Source: Micrococcales bacterium 31B
Lineage (GTDB): Bacteria; Actinomycetota; Actinomycetes; Actinomycetales; Dermabacteraceae
Direction of reading: 5' to 3'
DNA: 64,000 nucleotides
Assembly (NCBI GenBank): GCA_022803075.1
Contig: JAFFTF010000003.1
Location: 197,940 to 261,939 of the forward strand
Under the pieces are notes generated by a model. That model made no database searches, had not been told where the DNA came from, and worked only from the letters and a program-made list of their open reading frames with translations. Both the position numbers and the translations under genes were made by a program. This document shows positions 9,049 to 18,837 of the stretch, one piece after another. How positions within the stretch are numbered: the stretch's first letter is position 1; each line of letters starts with the position of its first letter.

Positions 9049-11100
9049 TTACGCGCCGTTCAGTGACAGCGGCAGCCAGTCGCTGTAGCCCTCTCCGGGC
9101 TGTGGCACCGATGCGTCCTGCACGAACGAGAATGACTGCTGCGCGCTCCTGCCGCGGTAGTCGAGCGTGAGCTGCTTGCCGGGGCCCCAGCCGGAGACCA
9201 CGAGGTCGGGGTTGGGCTGGTAGACGAGGTATTGCGACCCGTCATAGGCAAAGCGGCCGTATTGCTTGTAGGCGAAGTCGTGGTATCCGCACGGCACGAT
9301 CTTGAGCACCCCGCCCGCCCACGGCGGTGCATCAAAGCAGAGCACCCCCTGCATCTCGGTGATGAACGCATCGCCCGGCGCCGCATTGAGCTTCCAGACC
9401 TGACTCTCGTAGCCGCAATTCCCAAGGGTCAACGGGGTGTTGGCCGCGAAACCGCCGCTGGTCTGAATGCACTGGTTGGACCCGTCGCTGAGTTGCAGCC
9501 TGCCCTGAGTGTTGGCGGGTTGCTGCACCGAAAATACTTGCCTCGAATCGGAGGGGTTGCAGTCTCGCAACTGCACCCAGGCACCGAAAACGTCGTCCTC
9601 ACCCCAGCGACCCGCGTCAACGCACAGGTGCTGCGCCGTGGCGGGGCGGATAGTGCCGTCGTCGTGAAACACAAACTTCTGATTGGCCGCACCGCTGCAT
9701 TGGAACGTCGAGAGTTCGCCGCCGGGGGCGAGATTGCCCTGCCACACATCCCAGCATTTGTTGTACGCCTGCGGGTGATGCACCGTGTTGTCGCGGCTGT
9801 CGTAGACGAGGCTCGTCAGCTCGGAGCCGTGGCAGACCACTGACTCCACGCGGTAGGAGTCGCCAGTTTTACCGTCGTGCGTGCCGAGGCATAGGCCGGT
9901 GTCGACGTTCTTGACCTCCACCTGCTCGTGCAGGCCCTCGGTGACGGACGGCCAGTAGTCTCCGGCCTTGACCGAGCAGGTTTGGGTCATGGACTGCGAC
10001 GCGAAGGCTGCGGTAAAGCACCGGTTGAACGCCGCGTGCCCCCCTGAATTGGGGTGGAACGACTGGCGCCAGTCGTTGTCGGTGAAGATCGAACCCATGT
10101 TGAACAGGCCCGTCACCCAGGCCTGCCCGCTGCAGGGGGCATGGCCGTCGAACGCCGTACGCATGTCTAGAAATTGCACGTGCGCGTTCGCGGCGGCGCG
10201 CTGGATGGCATCCGCGAACATGGGCACCACCTTGTTGCGCGCGAAGTAGGTGTCAGCCTCCCAAATCATGCCGCCGCAGCCATAGGGGTCGGCCGCCGCG
10301 TTCCAGTTGGGGTCGATCGGCGAGGGGTAACCACCCACGATGAACTGGTAGTCGGTGGGCGCGTAACCTGCCTCGGTCATGGTTTGCTTGACCGCCTTGA
10401 GTGCGGCCGTCACGTTCGTCTCGACCACGCCTACCGCTCTCGAGGCATCTTGAGTGTGGTCCCGCCAGCACGAGGGGCGCAGCCAGACGCGGCGTTCGAC
10501 GCAATCGGTCAGTCGCGGCCCGAAGTTCAGGCCCTCGGGGTCGTTGGCGCCGATGAAAATGTAGATGTACTTGACGTGCGTGTTGCGGGCCAGCACCTCG
10601 AGTTGGTCGCCCTGATTTTCGCCGAACCAGTAGGTGCCGCCCTGCCGGGTTGAGAGCACCTGGAAGGTCTGCGCCCCCGAGCACGCGATGTTCATCTTGA
10701 GGTCTACGGGAAGGTCGTTCTTCACACCGACCGCCTCACGCTGGCGGTGGCAATAGTTGCCCTCGCGGTCGGTGTTTGGGTCGTAGAGCGATCGGTCCCA
10801 GGCGCCTTCGCCGGACATCTGGGAGTCACCCATCGACACGGCGAGGGTTTTGCGCTGCCCGAGGGGCTTGATGTCGGGGCTGCCATACAATTCATTGGCT
10901 TGCTGGACGCGGCGTGCCTCCTGCTCGGGCGACAGCGGTTGCGGCTCGGCGCTCGCGGCGGTACCGCCAGCGGCTAGGCCTAGCGCGTGGGGAGCGACCA
11001 GCGCGCCGCCGACGAGGATGACGGTCAGAACGGAGCCTAGCAGCGCGGCGATTCTCAACGCGCGGCGCACGTGTGGCTCCCGGGGGATGACGGGTGACAT
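9049..11100 (-). CDS. Secreted SGNH/GDSL hydrolase with C-terminal ricin-type lectin domains
   Basis: 683 residues. A basic N-terminus and hydrophobic stretch (about residues 13-45) act as signal peptide or membrane anchor. The SGNH esterase domain follows: block I SMGDSQMSG with nucleophile Ser93, the IFIGANDPEG block, and the DxxH-like SFHPNSGGH block supplying the catalytic His. The C-terminal 300 residues carry repeated Q-x-F/W motifs (NQKFVF, RQVFSV, SQVWKL) and paired cysteines of ricin-B beta-trefoil lectin units. It is therefore probably an extracellular esterase or lipase held on a carbohydrate. Start ATG 11100 has a GAAGG site. It lies downstream of clpB but has its own gap and a clpB terminator before it. 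Confidence 0.82.
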   Translation of the reverse strand: MSPVIPREPHVRRALRIAALLGSVLTVILVGGALVAPHALGLAAGGTAASAEPQPLSPEQEARRVQQANELYGSPDIKPLGQRKTLAVSMGDSQMSGEGAWDRSLYDPNTDREGNYCHRQREAVGVKNDLPVDLKMNIACSGAQTFQVLSTRQGGTYWFGENQGDQLEVLARNTHVKYIYIFIGANDPEGLNFGPRLTDCVERRVWLRPSCWRDHTQDASRAVGVVETNVTAALKAVKQTMTEAGYAPTDYQFIVGGYPSPIDPNWNAAADPYGCGGMIWEADTYFARNKVVPMFADAIQRAAANAHVQFLDMRTAFDGHAPCSGQAWVTGLFNMGSIFTDNDWRQSFHPNSGGHAAFNRCFTAAFASQSMTQTCSVKAGDYWPSVTEGLHEQVEVKNVDTGLCLGTHDGKTGDSYRVESVVCHGSELTSLVYDSRDNTVHHPQAYNKCWDVWQGNLAPGGELSTFQCSGAANQKFVFHDDGTIRPATAQHLCVDAGRWGEDDVFGAWVQLRDCNPSDSRQVFSVQQPANTQGRLQLSDGSNQCIQTSGGFAANTPLTLGNCGYESQVWKLNAAPGDAFITEMQGVLCFDAPPWAGGVLKIVPCGYHDFAYKQYGRFAYDGSQYLVYQPNPDLVVSGWGPGKQLTLDYRGRSAQQSFSFVQDASVPQPGEGYSDWLPLSLNGA

Positions 11101-11239
11101 GGTGTACCTTCGATGATTCTCTGGACTGGACGTAAAGGCGAGCCTTCGCCCCCCATCCTTGGCCGCGCTCTCGGCGTAGTCAATCTCCACGTGCCATCTG
11201 GCGCGGCGCACCCCCCTCAAGGCGGCCCCACGCGACAAC

Positions 11240-11269
11240 GCGCGGGCGGTGCCAAAGCACCACCCGCGC
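11240..11269 (-). terminator. clpB terminator
   Basis: A 13-bp stem with one G-U pair when read on the minus strand (arms 11240-11252 and 11257-11269) and a 4-nt loop, starting 17 bp after the clpB stop. It would insulate the SGNH-hydrolase gene from heat-shock transcription. Confidence 0.7.
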
Positions 11270-11285
11270 GTCCAGGCCAACTGCC

Positions 11286-14000
11286 CTATTCGGTCTCGAC
11301 CGGGGCCTCACCGTCGACCTCGTCGACCGCGTCGACCTCATCGACCTCGTCGACCTCATCGACCTCGAGCGCCGGAGCCTCGGGTGCGGCCACTCCCGCC
11401 GAGATCACGAGGCCAGGGGAAACGGGGTCGCCGCTGCGATCGACGGTCACGGCGTCCCCGTCGCGCACGCTGCCGTCGAGCAGCGAGCGCGCCAGCCGAT
11501 CGCCGATCTCGCGCTGCACGAGGCGACGCAGCGGACGCGCACCGTAGGCCGGGTCGAAGCCCTCCAGGGCGAGCCATTCGGCGGCCGCGGGGGTCACGAC
11601 GAGCTCGATGCGACGCGGCGCAAGACGCTGACGCAGCGACTCAACCTGCAGCTCAACAATTTCGCTCAGTTCGGCGAGGCCGAGCGGGGCGAAGGTAATC
11701 ACGTCGTCGAGTCGGTTCAGGAACTCGGGCTTGAACGAGACCCGCAGCGCCGCCTGCACTGCGTCGCGACGCTGCTGCTCATCGAGCGCCGGGTCAACCA
11801 AGAACTGGGACCCGAGATTACTCGTGAGCACCAAGATCACGTTCTTGAAGTCGACCGTGCGGCCCTGCCCGTCGGTCAGACGGCCGTCATCGAGCACCTG
11901 CAGCAGCACGTCGAAGACCTCCGGGTGCGCCTTCTCGACCTCGTCGAGCAGCACCACCGAGTAGGGCCGACGACGCACGGCCTCGGTCAACTGACCACCA
12001 GATTCGTAGCCCACATACCCGGGTGGCGCGCCCACGAGGCGTGACACCGAGTGCTTCTCGCCGTACTCGCTCATGTCGATGCGCACCATGGCGCGCTCGT
12101 CGTCGAACATGAAGTCCGCGAGGGCCTTCGCCAGCTCGGTTTTGCCGACGCCCGTGGGGCCCAGGAACAAGAACGAGCCGGTCGGTCGGTTGGGGTCGGA
12201 GAGACCGGCGCGGGCGCGCCGCACCGCATCGGAGACGGCGACGACGGCCTCGCGCTGACCGATCAGGCGCTCGCCGAGAATGGTCTCCATGCTCAACAGC
12301 TTTTGCGTTTCGCCCTCGAGTAGTCGGCCGGCGGGGATGCCCGTCCAGGCCGAAACCACCTCGGCGATCTCGTCGGAACTCACGTTCTCTGAGACCATCG
12401 GGGCGGGAGCCCCGCCCTGGCCGCGGCTCGCTTGGGCCTCCTGCTCGGCGGCCTCCCCGTCGGCGATCTCTCGCTCGATGGCGGGAATCTCCCCGTACAG
12501 AATTCGCGAGGCCTCGGCCAGGTCGCCCTCGCGCTGCGCCTTCTCGGCGGCGCCGCGCAGTTCGTCGAGCTGGCGCTTGAGGTCACCCACGCGGTTCAGC
12601 CCCCCGCGTTCGGCCTCCCACCGCGCGGTCAGGCCCGCGAGTTCCTCCCGCTTATCGGCGAGGGTGGCGCGCAGGGCAGCAAGGCGATCCGCGGCCGAGG
12701 GATCATCGGCCTTGGCAACCGCGAGTTCCTCCATGACGAGGCGGTCTACCTGACGTTGCAGGGCGTCGATCTCGACTGGGCTCGAATCGAGTTCCATGCG
12801 CAGTCGCGACGCGGACTCATCGATGAGGTCGATGGCCTTGTCGGGCAGGCGGCGGCCCGTGATGTAGCGATCCGAAAGCATGGCGGCGGCCACGAGGGCG
12901 GAGTCGGTGATGGTCACCTTGTGGTGCGCCTCGTACCGCTCCTTCAGGCCGCGCAGAATAGCAACGGTGTCCTCCACGCTGGGTTCGCCGACATACACCT
13001 GCTGAAACCGCCGCTCGAGGGCGGGGTCCTTTTCGATGTGTTGGCGAAACTCGTCGAGGGTGGTGGCACCGACCAGGCGCAGTTCTCCGCGAGCGAGCAT
13101 GGGCTTAAGCATGTTGCCGGCGTCCATGGCCCCCTCGGAGCCTCCCCCCGCGCCGACCACGGTGTGCAGTTCGTCGATGAAGGTGACGATCTCGCCGTCA
13201 CTCTCTTTGATCTCTTCGAGCACGGCCTTGAGGCGCTCCTCGAACTCGCCGCGGTACTTGGCACCCGCGACCATGGCCGTGAGGTCAAGCGAGATGAGTC
13301 GCTTGCCGCGCAGGCTCTCGGGCACGTCGCCCGCGACAATGCGCTGGGCGAGGCCCTCGACGACGGCGGTCTTGCCGACGCCCGGCTCGCCGATCAGCAC
13401 GGGGTTGTTCTTGGTGCGGCGCGACAGCACCTGCACGACGCGCCGAATCTCGGTATCGCGGCCGATCACGGGGTCGAGCGCATTGTCGCGCGCGGCCTGC
13501 GTGAGGTCGACGCCGTACTTCAGCAGCGCGTCACTCGTGCCCTCGGGGTCTGGGCCGGTGACGGGGCCCTTGCGCACGCTGTCGAGTTTGTCGCGCAGCA
13601 CCTTCTCGGTCGCGCCCACGTTTTCAAGCAGTTTTCGAGCCGGGCCGTCGACGATCGCGGCCGCGACCAGCAGTACCTCGGTCGAGAGGTAGGTGTCGCC
13701 GAGCTTTGCGGCGATTTCTTTGGCCTTGGCGATGAGTTGGACGCCCGCGGGGCTGAATTGGTGCTGTGAGGCCGGGCTGCTGAGGGTGGGCAGGGCGTCG
13801 AGCGCCGTGCCGATGCGAGTGCGGAGATCTTTGGCATCTATACCGGCGGCGGTAAGTAGGGATTCGGCGATGCTGCCGGAGTTGGCGAGCAGGCCGTCGA
13901 GTACGTGCAGGGGCTCCACCTGGGCGTGTTTGGACACGGCGGCCCGCTCGGCGGCGGCGGCGATGGCCTCTTGCGCTTTGGTGGTGAATTGTGCGTCCAC
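11286..14000 (-). CDS. clpB: ATP-dependent chaperone ClpB
   Basis: Hexameric AAA+ disaggregase that acts with DnaK to rescue aggregated proteins. Domains in order: Clp N-domain (1-150), NBD1 with Walker A GEPGVGKT (about 204-212) and Walker B FIDELHT, the coiled-coil middle domain, NBD2 with GPTGVGKT, and the C-terminal D2-small domain. There is no IGL/F-type ClpP-binding loop evident, as expected for ClpB. The start was set at GTG 14000, behind AAAGGAG with a 5-nt gap; the longer frame is Arg-rich upstream DNA. At 904 residues it exceeds the usual 850-870 because of a C-terminal acidic tail built of Val-Asp-Glu repeats. A HAIR-like inverted repeat lies about 95 bp upstream, implying HspR control. 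Confidence 0.96.
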   Translation of the reverse strand: MDAQFTTKAQEAIAAAAERAAVSKHAQVEPLHVLDGLLANSGSIAESLLTAAGIDAKDLRTRIGTALDALPTLSSPASQHQFSPAGVQLIAKAKEIAAKLGDTYLSTEVLLVAAAIVDGPARKLLENVGATEKVLRDKLDSVRKGPVTGPDPEGTSDALLKYGVDLTQAARDNALDPVIGRDTEIRRVVQVLSRRTKNNPVLIGEPGVGKTAVVEGLAQRIVAGDVPESLRGKRLISLDLTAMVAGAKYRGEFEERLKAVLEEIKESDGEIVTFIDELHTVVGAGGGSEGAMDAGNMLKPMLARGELRLVGATTLDEFRQHIEKDPALERRFQQVYVGEPSVEDTVAILRGLKERYEAHHKVTITDSALVAAAMLSDRYITGRRLPDKAIDLIDESASRLRMELDSSPVEIDALQRQVDRLVMEELAVAKADDPSAADRLAALRATLADKREELAGLTARWEAERGGLNRVGDLKRQLDELRGAAEKAQREGDLAEASRILYGEIPAIEREIADGEAAEQEAQASRGQGGAPAPMVSENVSSDEIAEVVSAWTGIPAGRLLEGETQKLLSMETILGERLIGQREAVVAVSDAVRRARAGLSDPNRPTGSFLFLGPTGVGKTELAKALADFMFDDERAMVRIDMSEYGEKHSVSRLVGAPPGYVGYESGGQLTEAVRRRPYSVVLLDEVEKAHPEVFDVLLQVLDDGRLTDGQGRTVDFKNVILVLTSNLGSQFLVDPALDEQQRRDAVQAALRVSFKPEFLNRLDDVITFAPLGLAELSEIVELQVESLRQRLAPRRIELVVTPAAAEWLALEGFDPAYGARPLRRLVQREIGDRLARSLLDGSVRDGDAVTVDRSGDPVSPGLVISAGVAAPEAPALEVDEVDEVDEVDAVDEVDGEAPVETE
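11313..11366. repeat. 6 x 9 bp tandem repeat encoding the acidic ClpB tail
   Basis: Six contiguous 9-bp units of consensus (g/a)TCGACCTC, all in frame with clpB. They encode a run of Val-Asp-(Glu/Ala/Gly) triplets close to the C-terminus. Copy number may vary between strains without breaking the frame. Confidence 0.85.
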
Positions 14001-14094
14001 GGGTTCTCCTTTGGGTCTCTCGGTGCACTTGCGGCGCAGGCGTGCACCCATTGTGCCCGCTCGACGCGCCATCTACATAGATAACGTCAATAAA

Positions 14095-14115
14095 CTTGAG
14101 TCTATTCCGCTCAAC
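14095..14115. promoter_or_regulatory. HAIR-like element (HspR binding site) upstream of clpB
   Basis: CTTGAGT at 14095-14101, a 7-bp spacer, then GCTCAAC at 14109-14115. The known HAIR consensus is CTTGAGT-N7-ACTCAAG; the left half matches 7/7, the right half 5/7, and the spacing is exact. It lies between clpB (start 14000, minus) and the beta-lactamase-like gene (start 14180, plus), so it could influence both, but clpB is the classical HspR target. I could not place a clear -10/-35 for clpB next to it. Confidence 0.75.
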
Positions 14116-14179
14116 TTTGAGAATTTCGGGTCCCGGACGACGCGCCCGCAGTTCCAGCGATGACTCCTACGCTAGCGGT

Positions 14180-15472
14180 ATGTCGGATCTACCCCGAGAA
14201 CTCACCGCAGTGCTGCGCCACGCGATCGCTTATGGCATCACGCCCGGCGCGAGCGTCAGCGCGAGCGGACCGTTTGGCACGCTGCACGTCACGGTGGGCC
14301 GCCTGGCCTCCCATAACTCCGAGGGTCACCGGCTGCCCCACCTGCCGACCGACGCGCCGGTCAGCCCCACCACTCGCTACGACCTAGCCTCCGTCACCAA
14401 GACGTTCGCAACCCTCGCCGTCATTTCTGCCCTCGCCGAAAGACACCCCCTCGCGGCCCTGCGCACGACGCCCGCCCACCACTACCTGCCCGAGTTCGGC
14501 ACCCCGAGGCGCAGTGCCATCACACTGCGCCACCTGCTCACGCACACGTGGGGGTCGCATTGGGAGGTGCCCACGTGGCCCGAGTTCGCGGCCCAGGCCG
14601 CCGCGGGCGTTCCCCTACCCCAGGTGCGCGCGGGCTTCATCGAGCGCGCCATCACCCAGCCGCTCCTCACCGACCCCGGCACGCACTTCGAATACGCCTG
14701 CACCAGTTTTCACGTGCTGGCCGCCATCGCCGAGAAGATCACCGGCCGCCGCGTCGCCGACCTCGTCCGCGAGCGCGTGCTCGACCCGCTCGGTCTGCCC
14801 GACATCGAATACGGCCCCGTGCCGCCCGAGAACGTGGCACCCGCCTACCTCGGCCCCGGAGAACCCGACGCTAGCCTCGCGGTGCAGCGCGATCGCGAGG
14901 GCTACCATTCCCTGAACTCGGCAAACTCGGGCCTCTTCGCAACAGCGACCGACCTGCTGCGCTTTGGTGAGGCCCTGCTTGCGGCCGAATCTGGCCCCCT
15001 CTCCGCCCTGCTCCCCCTGGAATACCTGCGCGCCCTGCGCACGCCGCAGGTGTGGGTGCAGCGCGCCGCCGACCCGCAGGTCGGCGTCACCGACGACGCC
15101 ACCGCCACGGCCCGCGTGCTCTGGTCCGGCCCGGACGCCACCGGCCCCGCCCGGGCAACCTTCGCCCACGGCCTCGGGTTCCGCATTGGGGACCCCGGCT
15201 GGTTCGGGGGCGAGCCGCTCGCGGCCACGTGGGGCCACGCGGGCTACAGCGGTACGGTGCTCTCGGCCAACCCAGACCGCGGCACCGTGCTCGCGCTGCT
15301 CACCAACCGAATCCACCCGTCCACGCTGGATCCGGATGCCCGGATCGCAGCGGGGGAACCGGGCGTCCGGGATGACACCCTCGCGGCCGACCTGCTGCCG
15401 GACGGCCCCCGCAGTATCGCGCAGTTGCGCCAACGCATCGGCACCCTGGTTCACGCGGGGCCGAGCGCGTGA
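14180..15472 (+). CDS. Serine hydrolase of the class C beta-lactamase family (PF00144-type)
   Basis: 430 residues with the penicillin-binding fold signature: Ser71-x-x-Lys74 in ASVTKTFA, the Tyr-containing FEYACTSFHVL motif, and the HAGYSGT motif near the C-terminus replacing the KTG box. Such proteins are usually esterases or D-amino-peptidases rather than true beta-lactamases. There is no signal peptide, so it is predicted cytoplasmic. The start was set at ATG 14180 (MSDLPRELTA); the longer frame reads through the clpB HAIR region. It is divergent from clpB and precedes the glycine riboswitch by about 160 bp. The substrate is unknown. Confidence 0.83.
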   Translation: MSDLPRELTAVLRHAIAYGITPGASVSASGPFGTLHVTVGRLASHNSEGHRLPHLPTDAPVSPTTRYDLASVTKTFATLAVISALAERHPLAALRTTPAHHYLPEFGTPRRSAITLRHLLTHTWGSHWEVPTWPEFAAQAAAGVPLPQVRAGFIERAITQPLLTDPGTHFEYACTSFHVLAAIAEKITGRRVADLVRERVLDPLGLPDIEYGPVPPENVAPAYLGPGEPDASLAVQRDREGYHSLNSANSGLFATATDLLRFGEALLAAESGPLSALLPLEYLRALRTPQVWVQRAADPQVGVTDDATATARVLWSGPDATGPARATFAHGLGFRIGDPGWFGGEPLAATWGHAGYSGTVLSANPDRGTVLALLTNRIHPSTLDPDARIAAGEPGVRDDTLAADLLPDGPRSIAQLRQRIGTLVHAGPSA

Positions 15473-15633
15473 TTCGACCGCACTCGCGGGGACTGCGGGC
15501 CGCGATTCTGGCTTTAGTAATCAACCTTTGCCAAATCTTTAGCGGCGTGCGAGGCAGATAACACGGCGACCATGTTTTGCGGCGCTGAACTGTGGTTCAC
15601 TGGTGGGGTCAAACATTTGGCCGCTCGAATCGT

Positions 15634-15806
15634 GGCGGGAGAGTCTGTGGCAGCCAGCCCCAGACGCCGAAGGAGCAAGACCTCCCCGGGAAACTCTCAG
15701 GCCCAGTACCGCCGCGACGAGGCCACTCTGAAAAGCAACCTTCACGGTTCACCCACGGTGCAAACGAGGCGACTCGTCAAACTCTCAGGTCCACGACAGA
15801 GCGGGG
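15634..15806 (+). promoter_or_regulatory. Tandem glycine riboswitch (gcvT-type RNA)
   Basis: Two consecutive glycine aptamers upstream of gcvP. Aptamer 1 has GCGGGAGAG (15635-15643), the core GCCGAAGGAGCAA (15666-15678) and GGGAAACTCTCAGGCCC (15688-15704). Aptamer 2 (about 15737-15806) has GGTGCAAAC, TCAAACTCTCAGGTCC (15777-15792) and GACAGAGCGGGG (15795-15806). Glycine binding to such RNAs normally switches on the glycine-cleavage genes that follow. Confidence 0.93.
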
Positions 15807-15807
15807 A

Positions 15808-15826
15808 GGTTTTGCGTTCCAAAACC
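15808..15826 (+). other. Possible riboswitch expression-platform hairpin before gcvP
   Basis: GGTTTTG-CGTTC-CAAAACC is a perfect 7-bp stem with a 5-nt loop. It starts 2 nt after aptamer 2 and ends a few bases before the gcvP ribosome-binding site (GAAAGAG). It has no U tract, so translational or processing control is as plausible as termination. Confidence 0.5.
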
Positions 15827-15842
15827 CATCGAAAGAGCCGCA

Positions 15843-18704
15843 ATGACCTCCGCTGTGAACCCGCAGAATGCCAACCTCGCCCAGGGCTTCGTAGACCGCC
15901 ACCTGGGCCCCCGCCCCGATGATGCCGCCACGATGCTGCAGGCCATCGGCCACGAATCGCTCGACCACCTCGTCGACGTCGCCGTGCCCGAGTCGATCCG
16001 CCTGCACGATCCCCTCGCCCTCGACGCGCCCCTGAGCGAAACCGAGGCCCTCGCCACGCTGCGAGAACTGGCCTCGAAGAACGTCGTGAAGCGCCAGATG
16101 ATCGGCCTCGGCTTCTACGACACCATCACCCCCGCCGTGATCCGCCGCAATGTGCTCGAAAGCCCCGCGTGGTACACGGCGTACACCCCCTACCAACCCG
16201 AGATTTCGCAGGGCCGACTCGAGGCGCTGCTGAACTACCAGACGATGGTGCAAGACCTCACGGGGCTCGACATCGCCAACGCGTCGCTGCTCGATGAGGC
16301 CAGCGCCGTCACCGAGGCCGTGCTGCTCATGCGCCGCGCCAACAAGCAGGGCAGCCGCGTGCTGCTCGACGCCGAACTGTTCCCCCAGACCCAGGCCGTG
16401 ACCCTCGCGCGTCTCGAAGTGATGGGCGTCGAAGCCGAGTTCGTGAATGTGGCGAGCGGCGCCGCCGACCTCCCCGAGGGCGACTTCTTCGGCCTCGTGC
16501 TGCAGCAGCCCGGCACATCGGGCCAGGTGCGTGACCTCGCTCCCGTGATCGCCGCCGCGAAGGAGCGTGGCCTACTGGTCACCGTCGCGGCCGACCTGCT
16601 GGCCCTCACCCTGATCGCCTCTCCCGGCGAACAGGGCGCCGACATCGCGGTCGGCTCGGCGCAGCGCTTCGGTGTTCCCCTCTTCTTCGGTGGGCCCCAC
16701 GCCGCGTTCATGGCCGTGCGCAAGGGAATCGAGCGCATGCTTCCCGGCCGCCTCGTGGGCGTCTCGAAAGACGCCGACGGCGTGCCCGCCTACCGCCTCG
16801 CCCTGCAAACCCGCGAACAGCACATCCGCCGCGACAAGGCCACGAGCAACATCTGCACCGCGCAGGCCCTGCTCGCCATCACGGCCAGCATGTATGCGGT
16901 GTACCACGGCCCCGAGGGCCTCACCGCCATCGCGCAGTCGGTGCACGCGAAGGCCTCGACCTTTGCGGCGTCCATCGAGGGCATCGTCTACGACACGTTC
17001 TTCGACACGGTGCTGGTGCGGGCCGAGGGCCGCGCCGCCGCGCTGGTGGAGGCCGCCGACGCCGCGGGCATCAACCTGCGCCTGATCGACGCCGACCAGG
17101 TGTCGATTGCGTTCGACGAGACGGTTTCGGACGCCACGGTGGCCGAGTTGGTCGGCATCTTCGGTGGCCAGGTGGTCTCGGCGCAGCCGGCTCCGCTGGA
17201 GCCCGCACGCACCACCGAGTTCCTCGCGCACCCGGTCTTCTCGACGCACCGCAGCGAGACGCAGATGCTGCGCTACCTGCGCCGACTCTCCGACAAGGAC
17301 CTCGCGCTGGACCGCACGATGATTCCCCTCGGTTCGTGCACCATGAAGCTGAACGCGACGGCCGAGATGGAGGCCATCTCGTGGCCCGAGTTCGCGTCGA
17401 TCCACCCCTATGCCCCCACCGCGCAGACCGCGGGCTGGCGCGAGCTCATCGAGGGCCTCGAGCATGACCTCGAGGCGATCACGGGCTACGATCGCGTGTC
17501 TATCCAGCCCAACGCCGGTTCGCAGGGCGAACTCGCGGGTCTACTCGCGATTCGCGGCTACCACCGCTCGCGTGGTGACGAGAACCGCGACATCTGCCTG
17601 ATCCCCGCCTCGGCGCACGGCACCAACGCCGCCTCCGCCGTCCTCGCGGGCATGAAGGTCGTCGTCACCAAGACCGCGGCCGACGGCTCGATCGACCATG
17701 CCGACCTGCAGTCGAAGATCGACGCCAACGAGGGTCGCATCGCGGCAATCATGATCACGTACCCGTCGACGCACGGAGTGTACGAAGAGGACGTCCGCGA
17801 AATCTGCCAGATGGTGCACGACGCGGGCGGCCAGGTCTACATCGACGGCGCCAATATGAACGCGCTCGTCGCGGTCGCGCAGCCCGGCAAGTTCGGCGGC
17901 GACGTCTCGCACCTGAACCTGCACAAGACGTTCTGCATCCCCCACGGTGGTGGCGGCCCCGGCGTCGGCCCCGTGTGCGTGCGCGAACACCTCGCGCCGT
18001 TCCTGCCCGGCGACCCGGTGGCCGCGACGGCCCAGGCCACCACCGCGGCGTCCGACGGTGGCATTCCCGTGACGGCGACCCGCTACGGTAGCGCCGGCGT
18101 GCTGCCGATCTCGTGGGCGTACATCAAAATGATGGGCGCCGAGGGTCTCAAGCAGGCCACGGCCTACGCCCTGCTCACCGCAAACTACGTGGCGCAGCGC
18201 CTCGACGAGCACTTCCCCGTGCTCTACAAGGGTGCCGACGGTCTCGTGGCGCACGAGTGCATCATCGACCTGCGCGACCTCACCAGCGCGTCCGGAGTGA
18301 CCGCCGAGGACGTCGCGAAGCGCCTCATCGACTACGGGTTCCACGCGCCGACCCTCGCGTTCCCCGTGGCGGGCACCCTCATGGTCGAACCCACCGAGAG
18401 CGAAGACCTCGAAGAGATCGACCGCTTCATCGAGGCGATGATCGCGATTCGCGCGGAGATTCAGCAGATCATCGACGGCCAGGTGGAGGTCGCGAACAGC
18501 GTCCTGCGCAACGCCCCCCACACGGCGCACTGCCTCATCGCGGGCGAATGGAACGCCGAGTACAGCCGCGAACAGGCCGCCTACCCCGTGGCCTCGCTCG
18601 CGCGCGACACGAAATACTTTGCGCCCGTGCGTCGCATCGACGGCGCGTTCGGCGACCGCAACCTGGTCTGCTCGTGCCCGCCGCCCGAGGCATTCGAGAA
18701 CTAG
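15843..18704 (+). CDS. gcvP: Glycine dehydrogenase (decarboxylating), P protein
   Basis: Full-length single-chain P protein (953 residues) of the glycine cleavage system. It is a PLP enzyme that decarboxylates glycine and passes the aminomethyl group to the lipoyl arm of GcvH. The PLP-binding Lys is in [18 protein letters not shown] (Lys695), followed by the glycine-rich loop. Both the N-terminal (regulatory) and C-terminal (catalytic) halves are present. Start ATG 15843 follows GAAAGAG and lies just after the tandem glycine riboswitch. gcvT begins 133 bp downstream, beyond a terminator-like hairpin. The L protein (dihydrolipoyl dehydrogenase) is not in this window. Confidence 0.97.
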   Translation: MTSAVNPQNANLAQGFVDRHLGPRPDDAATMLQAIGHESLDHLVDVAVPESIRLHDPLALDAPLSETEALATLRELASKNVVKRQMIGLGFYDTITPAVIRRNVLESPAWYTAYTPYQPEISQGRLEALLNYQTMVQDLTGLDIANASLLDEASAVTEAVLLMRRANKQGSRVLLDAELFPQTQAVTLARLEVMGVEAEFVNVASGAADLPEGDFFGLVLQQPGTSGQVRDLAPVIAAAKERGLLVTVAADLLALTLIASPGEQGADIAVGSAQRFGVPLFFGGPHAAFMAVRKGIERMLPGRLVGVSKDADGVPAYRLALQTREQHIRRDKATSNICTAQALLAITASMYAVYHGPEGLTAIAQSVHAKASTFAASIEGIVYDTFFDTVLVRAEGRAAALVEAADAAGINLRLIDADQVSIAFDETVSDATVAELVGIFGGQVVSAQPAPLEPARTTEFLAHPVFSTHRSETQMLRYLRRLSDKDLALDRTMIPLGSCTMKLNATAEMEAISWPEFASIHPYAPTAQTAGWRELIEGLEHDLEAITGYDRVSIQPNAGSQGELAGLLAIRGYHRSRGDENRDICLIPASAHGTNAASAVLAGMKVVVTKTAADGSIDHADLQSKIDANEGRIAAIMITYPSTHGVYEEDVREICQMVHDAGGQVYIDGANMNALVAVAQPGKFGGDVSHLNLHKTFCIPHGGGGPGVGPVCVREHLAPFLPGDPVAATAQATTAASDGGIPVTATRYGSAGVLPISWAYIKMMGAEGLKQATAYALLTANYVAQRLDEHFPVLYKGADGLVAHECIIDLRDLTSASGVTAEDVAKRLIDYGFHAPTLAFPVAGTLMVEPTESEDLEEIDRFIEAMIAIRAEIQQIIDGQVEVANSVLRNAPHTAHCLIAGEWNAEYSREQAAYPVASLARDTKYFAPVRRIDGAFGDRNLVCSCPPPEAFEN

Positions 18705-18715
18705 GCAATTTTTTA

Positions 18716-18777
18716 AGGACGCGCGGGTGGCCCGGTGCCAGCGCCACCACCCGCGCGTCCTGCCCCCCCCTTTTTTT
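18716..18777 (+). terminator. Strong hairpin plus C8T7 tract between gcvP and gcvT
   Basis: A perfect 13-bp stem, AGGACGCGCGGGT (18716-18728) with ACCCGCGCGTCCT (18749-18761), extendable by two G-C pairs. It is followed by TG, eight C and seven T residues. It has the form of an intrinsic terminator, although the T run is separated from the stem. If active, it would reduce gcvT-gcvH expression relative to gcvP, or make them depend on another promoter. Confidence 0.7.
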
Positions 18778-18837
18778 GAGGGCGCGGTACACCGCGCCCG
18801 CCCTTATCGACACTGACGTCTACCCCCAAGGATTCTC

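Noticed and set aside
12432-13769. 445-codon open frame opposite clpB
   Set aside because: Shadow of clpB codon bias; no known domain.
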